Source: Prostheceraeus crozeri
Lineage: Eukaryota > Platyhelminthes > Polycladida > Euryleptidae
DNA length: 64,000 bases
Direction of reading: 5' to 3'
NCBI GenBank assembly: GCA_907163375.1
Contig: CAJQUW010007083.1
Span: forward strand, 311,644-375,643
Part shown: positions 11,025-22,896 of the stretch, piece after piece
How the letters are laid out: each line of letters opens with the position of its first letter
Numbering within the stretch: the stretch's first letter is position 1
The notes under the pieces: generated by a model
The model's input: the letters and a program-made list of their open reading frames with translations, nothing else
Told to the model about the DNA's origin: nothing
Databases searched by the model: none
Position numbers and translations under genes: made by a program

Positions 11025-12492
11025 AATATGCATTCATATATAACACATGCGATGGACTATTGGATAGCAACAGCATGATGTCCTGGATGCTATAAATACA
11101 AGTTCAATCTTCTCTAATTTAGAAGATTTTCTGTTGTTGCAAATTTTATGACGTCCAGTGCATCTCTAAGATATACGGTACATATTGGAATTTCAATCAC
11201 TTCATCCGCTGTCGACAGTCGAAGGATATGATGTTAGGCATGTTGTGACTGGAATAATCTAACATCCGAATATTCTGATCTATTCTTGATAATTTCTGAA
11301 CATGATGGTTTATTCGTATTTACAACATCCGTGAGTGATAAGATCAATGATTTGTCAACATTCACGTTCAAGCTTGCAAAACCTGATATCAAATTCGCAG
11401 TCTTTATAAATTGACTTGTAATTTGTGTAAAGGATATAGACCTACATTGCAAGTGAATCGCACCAATCAATAAAAACCTGAAGAAACTTTTGAACACTCA
11501 TGTGGTGATTAATATAAAAAATTACATTGCGAATATGAAATACAGGGCCTATTCTGAATTTTATCTCCGTTTGCGGGCTGGTTGGTGTATGTAATCTGAG
11601 AAAATCTTCAACAGAAATCGGCTATCACACCCGCGTGCTTTGTTTTTTTGATTCTCGGCATTCTTAACGGTGTGTGCGCCAGGCCTAGCCATGATCGCGG
11701 TCATCAGACCACACATACATTGATCATTCATTGGTCATTCCTTCTCGAAGTTTTCGTGAAGTTGTGCTGTACGAGTATAGGCTACGAGGTCAAACGAAAA
11801 TATTACAGTGTACGTTCCAGAGTTAGAGCAACAGGAAGACGATTAGGGGTGATTTGTCGAAAACTCTCAAATATATTAAGAGTCACCCCTGGAGGCCTTA
11901 TATTGCATGACTCAAAATATCGAATGCATCCGCAGAACTTCACGAAAACAAAAAACTCCTATACTATGCTTCACTGGACAATCCCTCAAATCAACTTGAC
12001 TAAATAAAGACGACTTGAAATTGTTCTCGATCTCCTTTCAACGGCCGATGAGAGAGCATCAATTCCTATTAGAAAATGTAGGAGAGAAACGTCAGTTGAG
12101 TTCGTTCTTCAGTTTATGAAAGGCAAAATCTTATTTCAGCAGTAACTGAGTTCACTCACTTCACTAGGGAACGGCTCGAAACTTCACTCATTCAAAAGTT
12201 CGACTGTACTGATGTTGACGTCTGACTCATTATAATCACTTCACTGTACTGATGATCTGATTTACAGATCGCTCACACCAACCCCTTTTATTCCAGCAGA
12301 GAATTGTTGCGCAAATGTCTGAAATGGCTATTTTGCTGTGCTATCCGATAGCCTGCGAATGATGAGCTGATTCCATAAAAGCATGTTCGGGGTTAATGAT
12401 GTTGACCTATTTTCAGTTCTGACATCTAGCAATTGTCCGCGTCAGGGGTTGCAAAATTGCAATTTAATTGGTCTAATTTTTCATTAACAATT
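11025..12492. other. no gene seen
   Basis: The longest open frame here (11648-12007, plus) has no recognisable domain and ordinary composition. I treat it as chance. No repeats with clear ends were found. Confidence 0.5.
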
Positions 12493-12944
12493 ACCCACCA
12501 CAAAAAGATACGTCGGTCCGAAGTCGAAAACGAACTCGTTCCGAGGAACAGAATGTCCGCATAGCCGATGGTCGGTACGACGTTGGAAACCGAAGCCTTA
12601 TTATAAAAAAGACACCCTAGGCCTCCTACCAGCTATTTTACAAGTAGTATGTCTATGGAGTTACATGAAAACGTCAATTGATCAGAAATTAAGTGTTATA
12701 TATTTTCCTTTCATTTTCTGATGCTTGTTTGAGTAATCAATGTCATCACAATCATATCTGCACGCCTTCAATGTCTTGCTACAAGTAACTCAATCAAAAA
12801 AGCCATTTTTATCACAATGTCTGCATAAATTCAAAGAAATGAAGTCAGAATTAGCATGTCAAAGGGTCAAAAAAATTTCCCGACCTTTTTCCGACTACCA
12901 TACTTCGTTCCGACGTCTTTCCGGCGAATCTTTTTGTAGTGGGT
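12493..12944. mobile_element. 452-bp MITE with about 24-bp inverted ends
   Basis: The left end reads ACCCACCACAAAAAGATACG and the right end, read inward, ACCCACTACAAAAAGATTCG, with similarity continuing through the next CGG. Both sides are followed outward by AATT, which may be a short target duplication or part of the repeat. No coding sequence is visible. The superfamily is not settled by the ends alone. Confidence 0.65.
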
Positions 12945-13009
12945 AATTAATTGAATTGGATCACATTAGCAATCAGTCAACCCCCGAAAAGCACAATGGG
13001 TCATGGTGA

Positions 13010-13352
13010 CATCACTAGGTGACATATGCCACGTTCAATCACGCGTAAATTTCACATGACCCCAAACATCCGTGGCTATGCGGGACATTGCTGCAACATC
13101 TGTTATATTGGCAGTCCTGTTATATTGACTTTGTGTCTCATGTGTCTGCATGTATCAGAGGCTAAGCAATGTGAAAGGACCTCAATTTCATGTTCAGGGA
13201 AGACAGAACATGCTTAGCGGTTCATCCGTGGTTCAAGCGGCAGCGCAGACTATAAACGCTCGCCCTCGCGTATTCGTACGCGGGTAGAAGAATAGAATGC
13301 CCCTAACCACGGATGTTTGGGGTAATTACACGTGGCATGTCACCTAGTGATG
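13010..13352. mobile_element. 343-bp fold-back element / MITE
   Basis: CATCACTAGGTG at 13010-13021 recurs inverted at 13341-13352. The arms continue inward: both contain GACAT..GCCACG and then CCCCAAACATCCGTGG, with an extra block of about 24 bp in the left arm. A short gap of roughly 220 bp separates the arms. I could not define a target duplication. No coding content. Confidence 0.65.
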
Positions 13353-14371
13353 ATTAAATATAATGATGTTCAAGGGCAAAAATCTTCACCAAAATCGATG
13401 AATTTTTTGATTTTTTGCACCTATAACCCTTGTTAATTAACGGTCTGTAGTCAATATAATTTCAAAAAACATTAAGTGAACTTTCAATTCCTCATAGAAA
13501 ATGTCGGCATCCAATTTTGGTTCATTTTACACTTAGTCATTCAGCAATTGAGGAAAGATGATGTTGTTTCTTTTGATAAATCGTAAAACTAGACTTCAGG
13601 AAAATTTTCTAAAACCTATAAACAGGGTTGCCACACGACAAAATTTCATTTTTGAGCAGGCGCAGTAAATTTGCGCATCTGCTTAACAGCATAGTAACAG
13701 TAAGCAAAACGTACACTCAAATACCTGAAGTTTAATGCACATGCATTAGGCCTACATAGGCTGACGATGGGTATTTTGTGGCAACATTAGGCAATTTTTG
13801 CTGGGTGAAGAAGCGAAGATGATTGGTGAAATTCAAATGAGAATTAATCAACAACAGGATTCAGATAGTTACCAATAAACATATTTTCGCTTCATAATGT
13901 ATAGTACACTGTAAATCGCTGGATACGAAAATTACATACAAACATATACCAAAATCACACACAATTTGAAACTAACATCTGATACGAGATTCTCGTATGC
14001 TCACAGAGATCTGGTATGTTTTTCATACGAAATCTCTAACTCTCGTATGTGATTGGTATGTAGCAATACGAACTATTAGGGACCCCGCTGGTCATTAACG
14101 TGAGTTTTTTCGTCGGAGATGGAGGGTTAAAAATGTGTGGTTATTTTGTAGGTACCTCATTCTCAATGAAATAGGCCTATAGTAAGTAAGCTAAGCAACG
14201 TTTATTCAACGAAATGAAAATCGATTACATCCGGTTGTAAATACAAAAATCATCACTTAAACAGATAAAATTGAATTACTTCAATAAGCAACACGATTGA
14301 AATTCACATGATAATTTCAATTAAAACAATCAAATTAATTGCAAAACTCAGGATACCTAGTTGTCCGGCAG
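13353..14371. other. no gene; cluster of small TACGA palindromes
   Basis: Between about 13915 and 14070 the words GATACGA, TCGTATG and CATACGA recur in both orientations (for example gatacgagattctcgtatg at 13980), giving several short hairpins close together. Otherwise nothing is recognised. Confidence 0.5.
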
Positions 14372-14485
14372 ACGATATTGTTATCAGCATGGTTTCGGAG
14401 CCGGATATAAAAAATATAGCTAAAAATAATATTTCGCAGCGATAATCCTGAGTTCGTCAATTTTGGGTGAAATTAATTGCGAGTT
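14372..14485 (+). repeat. dispersed repeat copy 1 (inverted partner at 28218-28330)
   Basis: This 114-bp stretch, with cgatattgttatcagca, ggtttcggagccgg and aatatttcgcagcgataat, matches the complement of 28218-28330 with only scattered differences. It ends five bases before the left end of the large CACTA-like element. It has no coding potential. Confidence 0.8.
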
Positions 14486-14699
14486 ACCACGCTAGTAGAT
14501 AATCTTGCGAAAATCTTGCAGGAAAAACACAAAAATTGTAAAAATTACAATTTACACAAGGCAGACTCGCGGTTATTGCAATTAAAACATCTGTATTAAT
14601 TGCAATTATTCCGTTTTTGGTGTAAGATATTAAACTCACAATAATTGCACGAAACACTAGATCATTATTATACTTTAGGTAAATTATATAATTCTCAGC

Positions 14700-17600
14700 A
14701 CTGACATCTTGTTCCGGAGTAAATTGCATATTGTAACCTATGTCAATGATCGCTTGCCGTAACGTTTGTTGGATGCCATAGAACCTAGTCTGCAAATTGC
14801 CCTAGAATTTAGTTTTGAAGCAAATATCTCATCTCGACGTTCTATACTGTAGATAACGAGTCGTAATGTGTTCCATCCCCAAAATCTAATAGCAACCCAG
14901 GGTTAGGTCGGCTATACTCCCATTCTTGAATACCGACTACGCATCAGTACAATGGCCGGTGATATGTCCTATTTATAGACCTGATTCATAAATGTCCGCT
15001 GTAACAGATTATCACTCTGTTTCTGCTCCGAGCTCGATTCGAATAATCTGACGTTGCTATGATTTTTCCATGTGGCTCATGTGATATCTCAGTAAAAAGA
15101 TGCCGTAACGCCCCAGTTTTGGGAACATCATGAGATGGTGACATTGCTGTGGATATTCGGAAAACCTTGGCAAATATATACTGGGAAATGATTAAGAATA
15201 ATTTGGATTTAAAAATAATGGTATAAAGAGAAAATCTATTTTCCCACCCAGCAAGAAAAATCCGCGGATAAAACGGGTACAGGGTAGATAGCCGGAAAAA
15301 ATCTGTGGATAACTTTTGAAAACTCGATGCGGTGATAAAAAGATATCAGATATCCACGGATGTGAGGGAGATATCCTCTATTTTCTGCAGCAGATAATAG
15401 GAAGGATAGTCGATATCCAAGGTTAATGCAGGGATAATTGACAGTTATACATACCAAAGATATCTGATGATGATCGTCAAAATATTATTGCGGATATCCG
15501 CGTATGTTTAGTTAATCTCCGTGAGATGTACATTATAATCAGTAAACTGTCATGGTTGATAATGAGTGGAGCCACAAGAAATTCATGTAGATAATTAGAC
15601 AAAGGGAAACTTTATTTTCAATCCTTTTGATCATGTACAGTAAGCCTACAATTTCGATAGGGGCTTACTGAATTTTAGCCAGCTAAATATCAAATCGAAT
15701 GAAACTCTGCCGGTAGACTTACGTGTTATATCGCCTCACATTAACTCACCTGGATAGTCTGCTGGCAATTAAATGGTTTTGATATTTTAATATTTATTAT
15801 TTGTTGGCTCTTCATCAATTCAATATTTCAGCAGAAAATCGGACCGATTTAGTCTTCGTCTGCGTGAATGAACAACAGCATGTCACCCAAACTGACTGCG
15901 TACTCTTCCAGTTTTAGTGTGATGCCATTGCTTATCAAATCTGATGAATATGAAATCGGTTTGATTTTCTGCCGGCAGTATTTTAGTTTATGAGAAGTCC
16001 CAATGAACAGAGCCATAATCGCATTCAAAAATTAATTTTATAATACAGTCATATTGATACCGCCACACACTAATTACATTGTTATTGCAGCAGCAAGTCA
16101 CGTGCCGGAACGCAACCAGTATGTATATTTCCCAATATTTTAACTGATTTGTTTTGATAACAGCTGGAAGTTTTGAATTTAATTATTACTCCAACTTAAA
16201 CAAAAAAACAATTTAGGATGTCATTGTCTTGGCTATAGTGTAAGCCTTAAAAGGTCTTGGCTTATTACATATAAGTTACGGACAAACATTATGCTTATTT
16301 AATACTAGTTGAATTATGCCCAATTGTATAATCGAATATTTGTATCTTTTATCCTTTCTGTCTATGGTATGATCTAACTCATCAAAGTTCCTGAGATTCG
16401 CATTTTACGTCCTTAATGAAACATTTCATTTGAACACCATAAGTTGACTTAACATGATATAGTATCCAACTTACGATTCATGCTGAGGTTGATACATTTG
16501 CTAGCACTGTTAATAGTTGCCATACTACGTTGGTCGAATAGTTATTTGACGTTGTACAGAATGTTCATCTTAGAGATAGGATTCCAGGATTTGATATCAA
16601 TTATATTCACATGCTAATATACAAGGAATGTAAATATATTTGAATTATTGGTAAAAGCATTGAAAGAATATCTCTGATTAAAGCTATGAATAAAATTTAC
16701 AAACGTGAAATTTTTTGATTGGCATTGTGAAAAATGATTCAGTTCACTCTAATAATTATACTTTGACCAAACGTGAAATAGGTAATATTCTAAAATAAGT
16801 TGTTGCTTCATGGCTTTTTTCTTTGGAGACTTCATAGACTCCTCTACTAAGAAATCCTTCAGCAATACACAAAATGTTTAGAGATATAGAATTTCCTGAA
16901 TTATATGAATATCATGCACAATGATGATCATGACCAATGACCATGATAACAAGATGTTGATGATGATGACGTAGAGGACGCATATTGCATCCTCTATGGT
17001 ATATAAATTGCAGATATAGACTATCATAGATTAATCCAAATGATAGCAGATATGTTTAAAAGTTTGTTTTAATGATATATGTTCCTGTTTTAGTTAATTT
17101 TATTTCATCGCAATATGTTTACGACTGAACACTCACGTGTGGTAAACCGTAAACACATTTAAGCTGCGATCTATTCCCAGTGGCTTTGTATAAATTCCGA
17201 AATCCATAGATTGAGCTCGGGCCACTCATACATTCGCTGCACGAACATGTATTTTACGATGCTGAATTAGAACGGCTATCTTTATTTCTAGACATATTTC
17301 ACCTATCAGTTGGATTTATTAGTATTATGCTTTTCTCAGTTACGATTGTTATAATTACCTTAACGAATATTAAGTTTGAAATACATTTGATGAACTTGAC
17401 AACATATATCAATAACTTAATGTATTTGCTAGTCACATTGAAAGTACACATTTGTCTCCAAGTCTATATACCTTGTCTATTATCCATTATTGCAGACTCC
17501 AAATCGTTCATTATAAAAAATTTAAGTAATGGTTCTTTTATTGTAGATAGTAATTAGGGATTCACTATTAACGGTTCAATCGATGTAATCACCGTAATAT

Positions 17601-17888
17601 TAGGTTTTCCAGCACAGCCGAAATAGTTTATACATGTATTTGTATTATGTATATTCAGGCATGCCGCGGATCCGAGGATTTCCGTGGTGGCCCACCTCTG
17701 ATCTAAGTAGTAGGAAAAGGTGGTTATGCGGAGGAACCCAAGCCATCAAGACTCATGTGATGATGCATATTTTCATTTTGAATTCGGCTTTTGACTTTTA
17801 GTATTGTGGGTTCCTTGATATGTTATCAAATAAAGATCTATAGATACGTGTTATATAATCGATTAGCACAACAAGTTCATTCGCTAGA
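14700..17888. other. interior of CACTA-like element 1, left part; no clear exon
   Basis: About 3.2 kb without a gene that I can support. Dense AT-rich sequence with a patch of GATATC/GGATAT words (15340-15510). Upstream exons of the transposase should lie here if the element was once complete, but I could not recognise them. Confidence 0.45.
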
Positions 17889-18107
17889 GTGTATGATTTT
17901 CTTCCTGATATACCATGTGTAACTGATGCAACATTCAATGAAAGAGTCCAGATCGCTCATCTTAGTGAAGAAACTATCTTGGGGATAAAGGGGAAGTCGG
18001 TTCTGAGAGATTATTTATCGATACCCTCGGAGATTATGTTAGATCCTTTACATCTTTATTTTGAGAATGTGACAAAAATGATACTAGTCCCCAAAATACC
18101 GTCATAA
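17889..18107 (+). pseudogene. CACTA-like transposase fragment, middle part
   Basis: The reading VYDFLPDIPCVTDATFNERV, then GIKGKSVLRDYLSIPSEIMLDPLHLYFENV matches the GIKG..L..(8-10)..D.(M/L)H block found in CACTA/EnSpm-type transposases of animals. The second CACTA-like element in this window has the same block at 32506-32595 (GIKGMSCLSNYLSIPSHVLLDPLHLVFENF), which strongly supports both calls. The frame stops at 18107, and a LINE begins about 300 bp later. The rest of the gene appears on the other side of that LINE. Confidence 0.75.
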
Positions 18108-18414
18108 AGATGCATACATAGGGCGCCGATTGAAGGTAATAGAACAGGCAATGTCACGCGAAAAACCCACGACTAATACTGGTCATTTTCGAGAATTTGA
18201 TCAAATCTAATTCTAGACTGGTCGGGATTTTCAAAATATTATGTTCTATGTCATTGTTCATATGTACATAACAAACCCCTAAGGGTAAAACATACCCTGT
18301 ATATGTTTTTCTCTTCCTTCTCACTGTTCTAAGCACTTGATGGCGTTTGTGCTTGGTGTGCGTTTATCAATGTGCAAAGATGCTAGAATCTATGCTGTTG
18401 ATATACATTCATTA

Positions 18415-21400
18415 TTTTTTTTTTTTTTTTTATAAAATAATTTTTATTATGAAAAACAATGAACACTAATGTACGAGTAACAGAAGTTAAATATTCGCTG
18501 TAAAAAAGGCAAAAAAAGGAATTAAAAAAGCTAGAAATTAACAAATCATTGTCCTACGAAACTCCGTTAAAACAACCCCTATAGATAAAAAAGGCACATA
18601 AACTGTGAGAAAAGAAAATCTGGCTCAGAACCTAAGAGGTTTGCCAGCAATGGCAAGCTCTTCCTGTCCAATTATGCATTCCTTGTGTGCCAGAAGAGAT
18701 CGGGCATTACAGCGCATCAAGGCCACCAGAAGCTTTCTTATTATTGCAGCTCTGACCTCAGAAAAGCGGGATCCAGTCAACATGGATAATTTTCTACCAA
18801 TGCGCGAAAATACATCCTTCGACTCCTTCCCCCATTCTCCGAAAACAGACACCGCCATTGGTAGACATCTCCACCCGAGTTCTGCACATTTCGAGTCGTT
18901 GGAGGAGTGCTTGCGACATTCAGCGATGTCAAGGAAAGATCTCATGGTTGTACTCGCTACGGAAATATTGTTTGTAGAAAGCGGGTGTACCACCGTGAGA
19001 TCAATCGCTCCTGGTCGTCCAAGGCTCCAGTCTGGAAGCAAGATGTCGGCAGGTCGTCTATTTATATCTGTCACCCCTAAGCCAGCACCCCTTTCAATGC
19101 TCGGTCGCAGATTCGCCCACTGGCATACCTCGCGAAGTTGGTCTCTAACAGTATTGTGTCTTGAAATCACATCGGGACTTCTTTTGCATGTTAGGGCGTG
19201 TAGTCCAAATGGGTCCAGTGCTACGTCTGGGCATCTAGAACAGCAGCTGTCACCCTTAAATAGAGAGATGCCTAGCCACCATTTTGCCAAAATCTGATAT
19301 TCGTTAGGTGATAGTCGCAGGCCCAAACCTGGTGAAGGTATCGCTGTAATCCAGGATGAAGCATCGGCGGAACTGACTGAATTCAAGCGCACGATATGCG
19401 CACCATTTGCTTGACTTTTAATTGAATTGAGGCATTTTCTGTCTATGGCAGACGACAGTTTTTGTTGTTTGGGTCTGGAAAATAATAGACTACTTGTATT
19501 GATTCGGTCTTTTTCCTCCACAACTGCATTGAATTGGTCTATGGAATTTGCAATTGGTGTTGAATTAGAAATACATTCATCTGAGACCGAATGAAACACT
19601 GATGAAATATAGGCTGCTGGAGAATGTTTCACTGTAGAGCGCAGACCAAAACCTCCATTACTTGGCTTAAGCTGAACTTGGTTCCATGCAGAGTCAGGCA
19701 ACTCTATGGCTACACTCTCTTCGAAAGTCCTACGAATATCAATGTCAAAAGAATCGAAAGCTTCCTTTGCAATACCTGGGGGAATAGTCCTTGCTAGGTG
19801 GTTTACCCGACAGAAGGATGCACAAGATCGTAGCAAAGCAACTGACACTTGGGGATCGTGTAGTTCAGTTAACTTATACAAAAGTTTCCTGGCTTTCTGA
19901 CACTTGAGGTGCACAAAATTTTGACAAAACGTAGCTTCACCAATAGGTGATCCAAGGATTTCAATGTTCGGAACCGAAAAATGTTTGATATCAGCATCAA
20001 AGCCACTAATACTCCCTTGATGGAATAGCTCACACTTGTGGGGCTGGACGATAAGTCCGATGTTTTGTGACTCCTTCTGTAGTGATTTGTACGCTTGTAA
20101 CACTTCCTCTTTGTGTCCTGCGAAAATGCCATCGTCCAAATACCAATAATGATGATCTAATTGGACAGTTGATTTTATTTTCTTTAGAAGAGGATGTAAA
20201 GCCAAAGCAAAAAGTAAAGGACCCAACGGGTCACCTTGTTGAACGCCTTGTGCTGAGTTTAGGCACCCAAGCTGATGCCAAAGATGAGGTTGTTTTCCGT
20301 AACACCAACTCACCCATTTATAAATTGATGGAAAATGTTCTAAACACTGATTCAACACTGTTTGACGGCAAACACTGTTAAACGCATTTGCCATGTCCAC
20401 TTTAAGAAGACAGAAGTTATCCTCATTCCAGTTCCTTTCTACGAGTACTCTGGTCCGATGTATGATTTTCTCAGTTCCGAAACGGCAAGCCACTCCTAGC
20501 TGGATAGGATCAAAATATTCAGAAGCTGCAGATTTAATGCTAGAGCAGAGACACTTCGCAGTGAGACGGCGATATACTTCACCGACAGCTATTGGTCGGA
20601 CATCCCAGTCGTTGGTTTTGTTTTTAAGCAAAGCCGTTAAACTCCCACCGGCGAGGAAAGGCGCAATTTCTTGTGGTGCTTTGCCGGAGATCAACAGATT
20701 TACCAAGTGTCGAAGAGAAGCACTCAGGTTTGTGGGTAAAATAGCTTCACATGCGTTGATGAGGTGCTGTACCCTCAAGCCAGACGGACCACAAGCAGTA
20801 GCTCTAGGAAACGAATGCAAAACAGCCATTAAATCAAAAGATGAAGAGAGATTTAGTGGAATTGTTTCATCCTGACTGTCGGATAGTATTAAAGGAAGTG
20901 GGGCTTCAGGGTGCTTCAATTTCAATTTTGTCCATGTTTCATTATTGTTAGGACACAGACCATCTGAAGATAAAATTCTGCACGCCTTGTTGTAGTAACC
21001 ATCTTCCGCTTGATCAAGTGCAGCCGATAGCCTAGCCTCTGCTTCCTCCAACTTGGTTCGATGCTTTTGAGAGGGTCGAAAGGCTTTGCTGTTCTCAACC
21101 GCTGCAGTCCATAGACCTTCTAAGTCTCCGTTGGACCATCTATCACAAAGATCATTGATCGAAATTTTGTGATCATTTTTACGACCAGCTCGTTTTGCTG
21201 AAGGGAGAACACATTTTGGAAGCATCAAAAGTCGAGTCCAGGCGTCAACAGTGTTTTCAGAGAGAACATGCTTTATGGCATCAGATAATATTCTTCCCAC
21301 CTTTTGCCGGGCGTTAACTGGTATATGTTTCAATGTTGGGCGATTGAGTGTCATGACATCATTCAATGATGGTAAACTAAAACTAAATGGAACACTACCT

Positions 21401-21720
21401 GGACTCACAGATAAGTTGTTGTCTGGCTCGTCGCTTGTAACATGGCCGTAAGTGCATTTCTTGTCATGCTGATTGCGAAAAGATTCGGCCACTATGCGAT
21501 TACACCGACAAACATAACGCCGGTGTTGCTGAAGCCAGACACTGGGCACTGATTCTGGTAGAAGACCACGGGCATGCTTTTCCAGATGATTTGTCATCAT
21601 TGAAAAGGCCACGTACTCCGGGCATTGCTCTACAGGACATGGACATCCAGCACGCAAAGAACGACTTGAACGTTTGATGGTTGACATTGACATAGTTGGT
21701 ATACTAGGCTTTCTTAAACT
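18415..21720 (-). mobile_element. R2-group-like LINE with intact ORF, inserted in CACTA-like element 1
   Basis: On the minus strand the element ends in a run of 16 A (poly-T at 18415-18430 on the plus strand) with an AATAAA signal at 18448-18443, about 13 bp before the tail. Its single ORF fills 21693-18625, leaving a 3' untranslated region of about 200 bp. The 5' boundary is only approximate, since a target duplication could not be found. The LINE lies between two pieces of the same transposase gene, so it inserted after that element was in place. Confidence 0.8.
18625..21693 (-). CDS. LINE ORF: zinc fingers, reverse transcriptase, restriction-like endonuclease (1022 aa)
   Basis: The frame runs uninterrupted from an ATG at 21693 to a stop at 18625. 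The N-terminus holds a C2H2 finger (C19, C24, H36, H40) and a second Cys/His cluster near 60-85, probably for DNA binding. The reverse transcriptase shows RPIAVGEVYRRLTAKCL, motif A with VDMANAFNS (D433), motif B GVQQGDPLGPLLFAL, and motif C WYLDDG (D520, D521). The C-terminus has a CCHC cluster (C818, C821, H832, C836), then RHNTVRDQ, and the restriction-like endonuclease core RPADILLPDW (D883) with AIDLTV (D898). This single-ORF layout and length fit the R2-like LINEs (NeSL/Utopia/R2 side of the tree) rather than APE-type LINEs; the exact clade is inference. All catalytic residues that I can check are present. Confidence 0.9.
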   Translation of the reverse strand: MSMSTIKRSSRSLRAGCPCPVEQCPEYVAFSMMTNHLEKHARGLLPESVPSVWLQQHRRYVCRCNRIVAESFRNQHDKKCTYGHVTSDEPDNNLSVSPGSVPFSFSLPSLNDVMTLNRPTLKHIPVNARQKVGRILSDAIKHVLSENTVDAWTRLLMLPKCVLPSAKRAGRKNDHKISINDLCDRWSNGDLEGLWTAAVENSKAFRPSQKHRTKLEEAEARLSAALDQAEDGYYNKACRILSSDGLCPNNNETWTKLKLKHPEAPLPLILSDSQDETIPLNLSSSFDLMAVLHSFPRATACGPSGLRVQHLINACEAILPTNLSASLRHLVNLLISGKAPQEIAPFLAGGSLTALLKNKTNDWDVRPIAVGEVYRRLTAKCLCSSIKSAASEYFDPIQLGVACRFGTEKIIHRTRVLVERNWNEDNFCLLKVDMANAFNSVCRQTVLNQCLEHFPSIYKWVSWCYGKQPHLWHQLGCLNSAQGVQQGDPLGPLLFALALHPLLKKIKSTVQLDHHYWYLDDGIFAGHKEEVLQAYKSLQKESQNIGLIVQPHKCELFHQGSISGFDADIKHFSVPNIEILGSPIGEATFCQNFVHLKCQKARKLLYKLTELHDPQVSVALLRSCASFCRVNHLARTIPPGIAKEAFDSFDIDIRRTFEESVAIELPDSAWNQVQLKPSNGGFGLRSTVKHSPAAYISSVFHSVSDECISNSTPIANSIDQFNAVVEEKDRINTSSLLFSRPKQQKLSSAIDRKCLNSIKSQANGAHIVRLNSVSSADASSWITAIPSPGLGLRLSPNEYQILAKWWLGISLFKGDSCCSRCPDVALDPFGLHALTCKRSPDVISRHNTVRDQLREVCQWANLRPSIERGAGLGVTDINRRPADILLPDWSLGRPGAIDLTVVHPLSTNNISVASTTMRSFLDIAECRKHSSNDSKCAELGWRCLPMAVSVFGEWGKESKDVFSRIGRKLSMLTGSRFSEVRAAIIRKLLVALMRCNARSLLAHKECIIGQEELAIAGKPLRF

Positions 21721-22323
21721 GCAGACGAAAATCTGATTGACTTCTAGAGATATCTGTGAGAACTAAATTCACAATGTGCAGATGGAGCAATAGAACTGTC
21801 ATTTACTCTCGGAGATGCATGGAAATTTCAAAAGATACAGATGCATATAGAAATCCAACAAATCGGTCCAAAAGCTGCAAATTTTTGGCAAGTCAGGATC
21901 AGAAACAGAAATCTTTCATATGAGTTCCATCTAAGCATCAGAGAACCAATGCGAAAAGAAAACGATGCGGAGACTCAAGAACAGCAAAGAAAAGGATTAA
22001 TACAAGCCCCGAAAGTCGTCCGCCACAACGAAATAAATAGAAATGGACTTTGAATGGTTAAAATCCCCCGTATGGATACGAAACAAATGTAAAATGTTTT
22101 CCAACAAAGATATCCAATCACGAGCAATCCAAAAAATACGACCGGCAGCTCCAAGAGATAGACAATATTATTTATGTTTTTCGTAAGCCAAATGAAGCCA
22201 ATTTTTGGTATTGAATTTATGTCTGTCAATGTTCATTTACTTCTTCATGTATCTGATAAAATAAGATCGCATGGTTCCTTGGTATTTTCTTCTATGGCAC
22301 CATTTGAAGCATAATTCAAGTTT
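21721..22323. other. LINE 5' flank or remnant of CACTA-like interior; no gene
   Basis: About 600 bp between the LINE start and the next transposase fragment. An open frame on the plus strand (21841-22053) and one on the minus strand (21975-22229) show no known domain. Part of it may be the LINE 5' untranslated region. Confidence 0.4.
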
Positions 22324-22896
22324 ATGAAAAAGTTAGTTAAAGGTACACGGGGTCATTTCAAACAAATTGTTAACAAACTTCTTCTGTTCAAGAGTGCACA
22401 CAGCTGTTTGATGTCCAATTTTCGTTATGAGCCAGAGTTTTGTTCTAAACTCTCCAAAATTCTCGGAGTAGATACGATGTATACGAATGAAGATGTAGAA
22501 TAGTGTTTGGATAGTTTTCGATTTCGTGTAAAGCACAACGTGTTTCGCATTTCAGGAAGATTTGACACCTTCTCAGATTGTTATTGTCAATTCTCAAGTG
22601 GATTTGGAAAAATTGTATCGTTTGTTAGAAATGCTGAGGACGATACCATAACCGTACAACTTCAAACTTTTGCGACCTTTGAACTTGATAATCTCTTTCC
22701 TGATACTGATGAACTATCTCGTATGTTAAGATCATCCTTTCAAAAATTCTATGTGCCTGTGACACTGTCTGGGGAAGTTATTCATATTTCAGCTGCTGAA
22801 ATTTATGCCAAATGCATGCTGATGAATGATGTCTTTTTTGAAAATAACAAATTTAGCATGCTGTGTATTTTACCAGATATGGACATGTACACATGA
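22324..22896 (+). pseudogene. CACTA-like transposase fragment, C-terminal part
   Basis: The reading MKKLVKGTRGHFKQIVNKLL, the usual GT..(P/F)..QIVNRL block after the core of CACTA-type transposases, is followed after a TAG at 22501-22503 by a 129-residue stretch with FSSGFGKIVSFV and VPVTLSGEVIHISAAEI. The comparable region of the second element (33145-33675) has a similar layout (a G-I-V stretch, then IPVSSLLVP). It follows the LINE insertion in the correct order after the fragment at 17889-18107. Confidence 0.7.

Noticed and set aside
11648-12007. 119-codon open frame as a gene
   Set aside because: No domain, no splice or promoter context, and composition like surrounding noise.
18605-20875. 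Long plus-strand frames (18605-19297, 20393-20875) as genes
   Set aside because: They are the antisense shadow of the intact LINE ORF.
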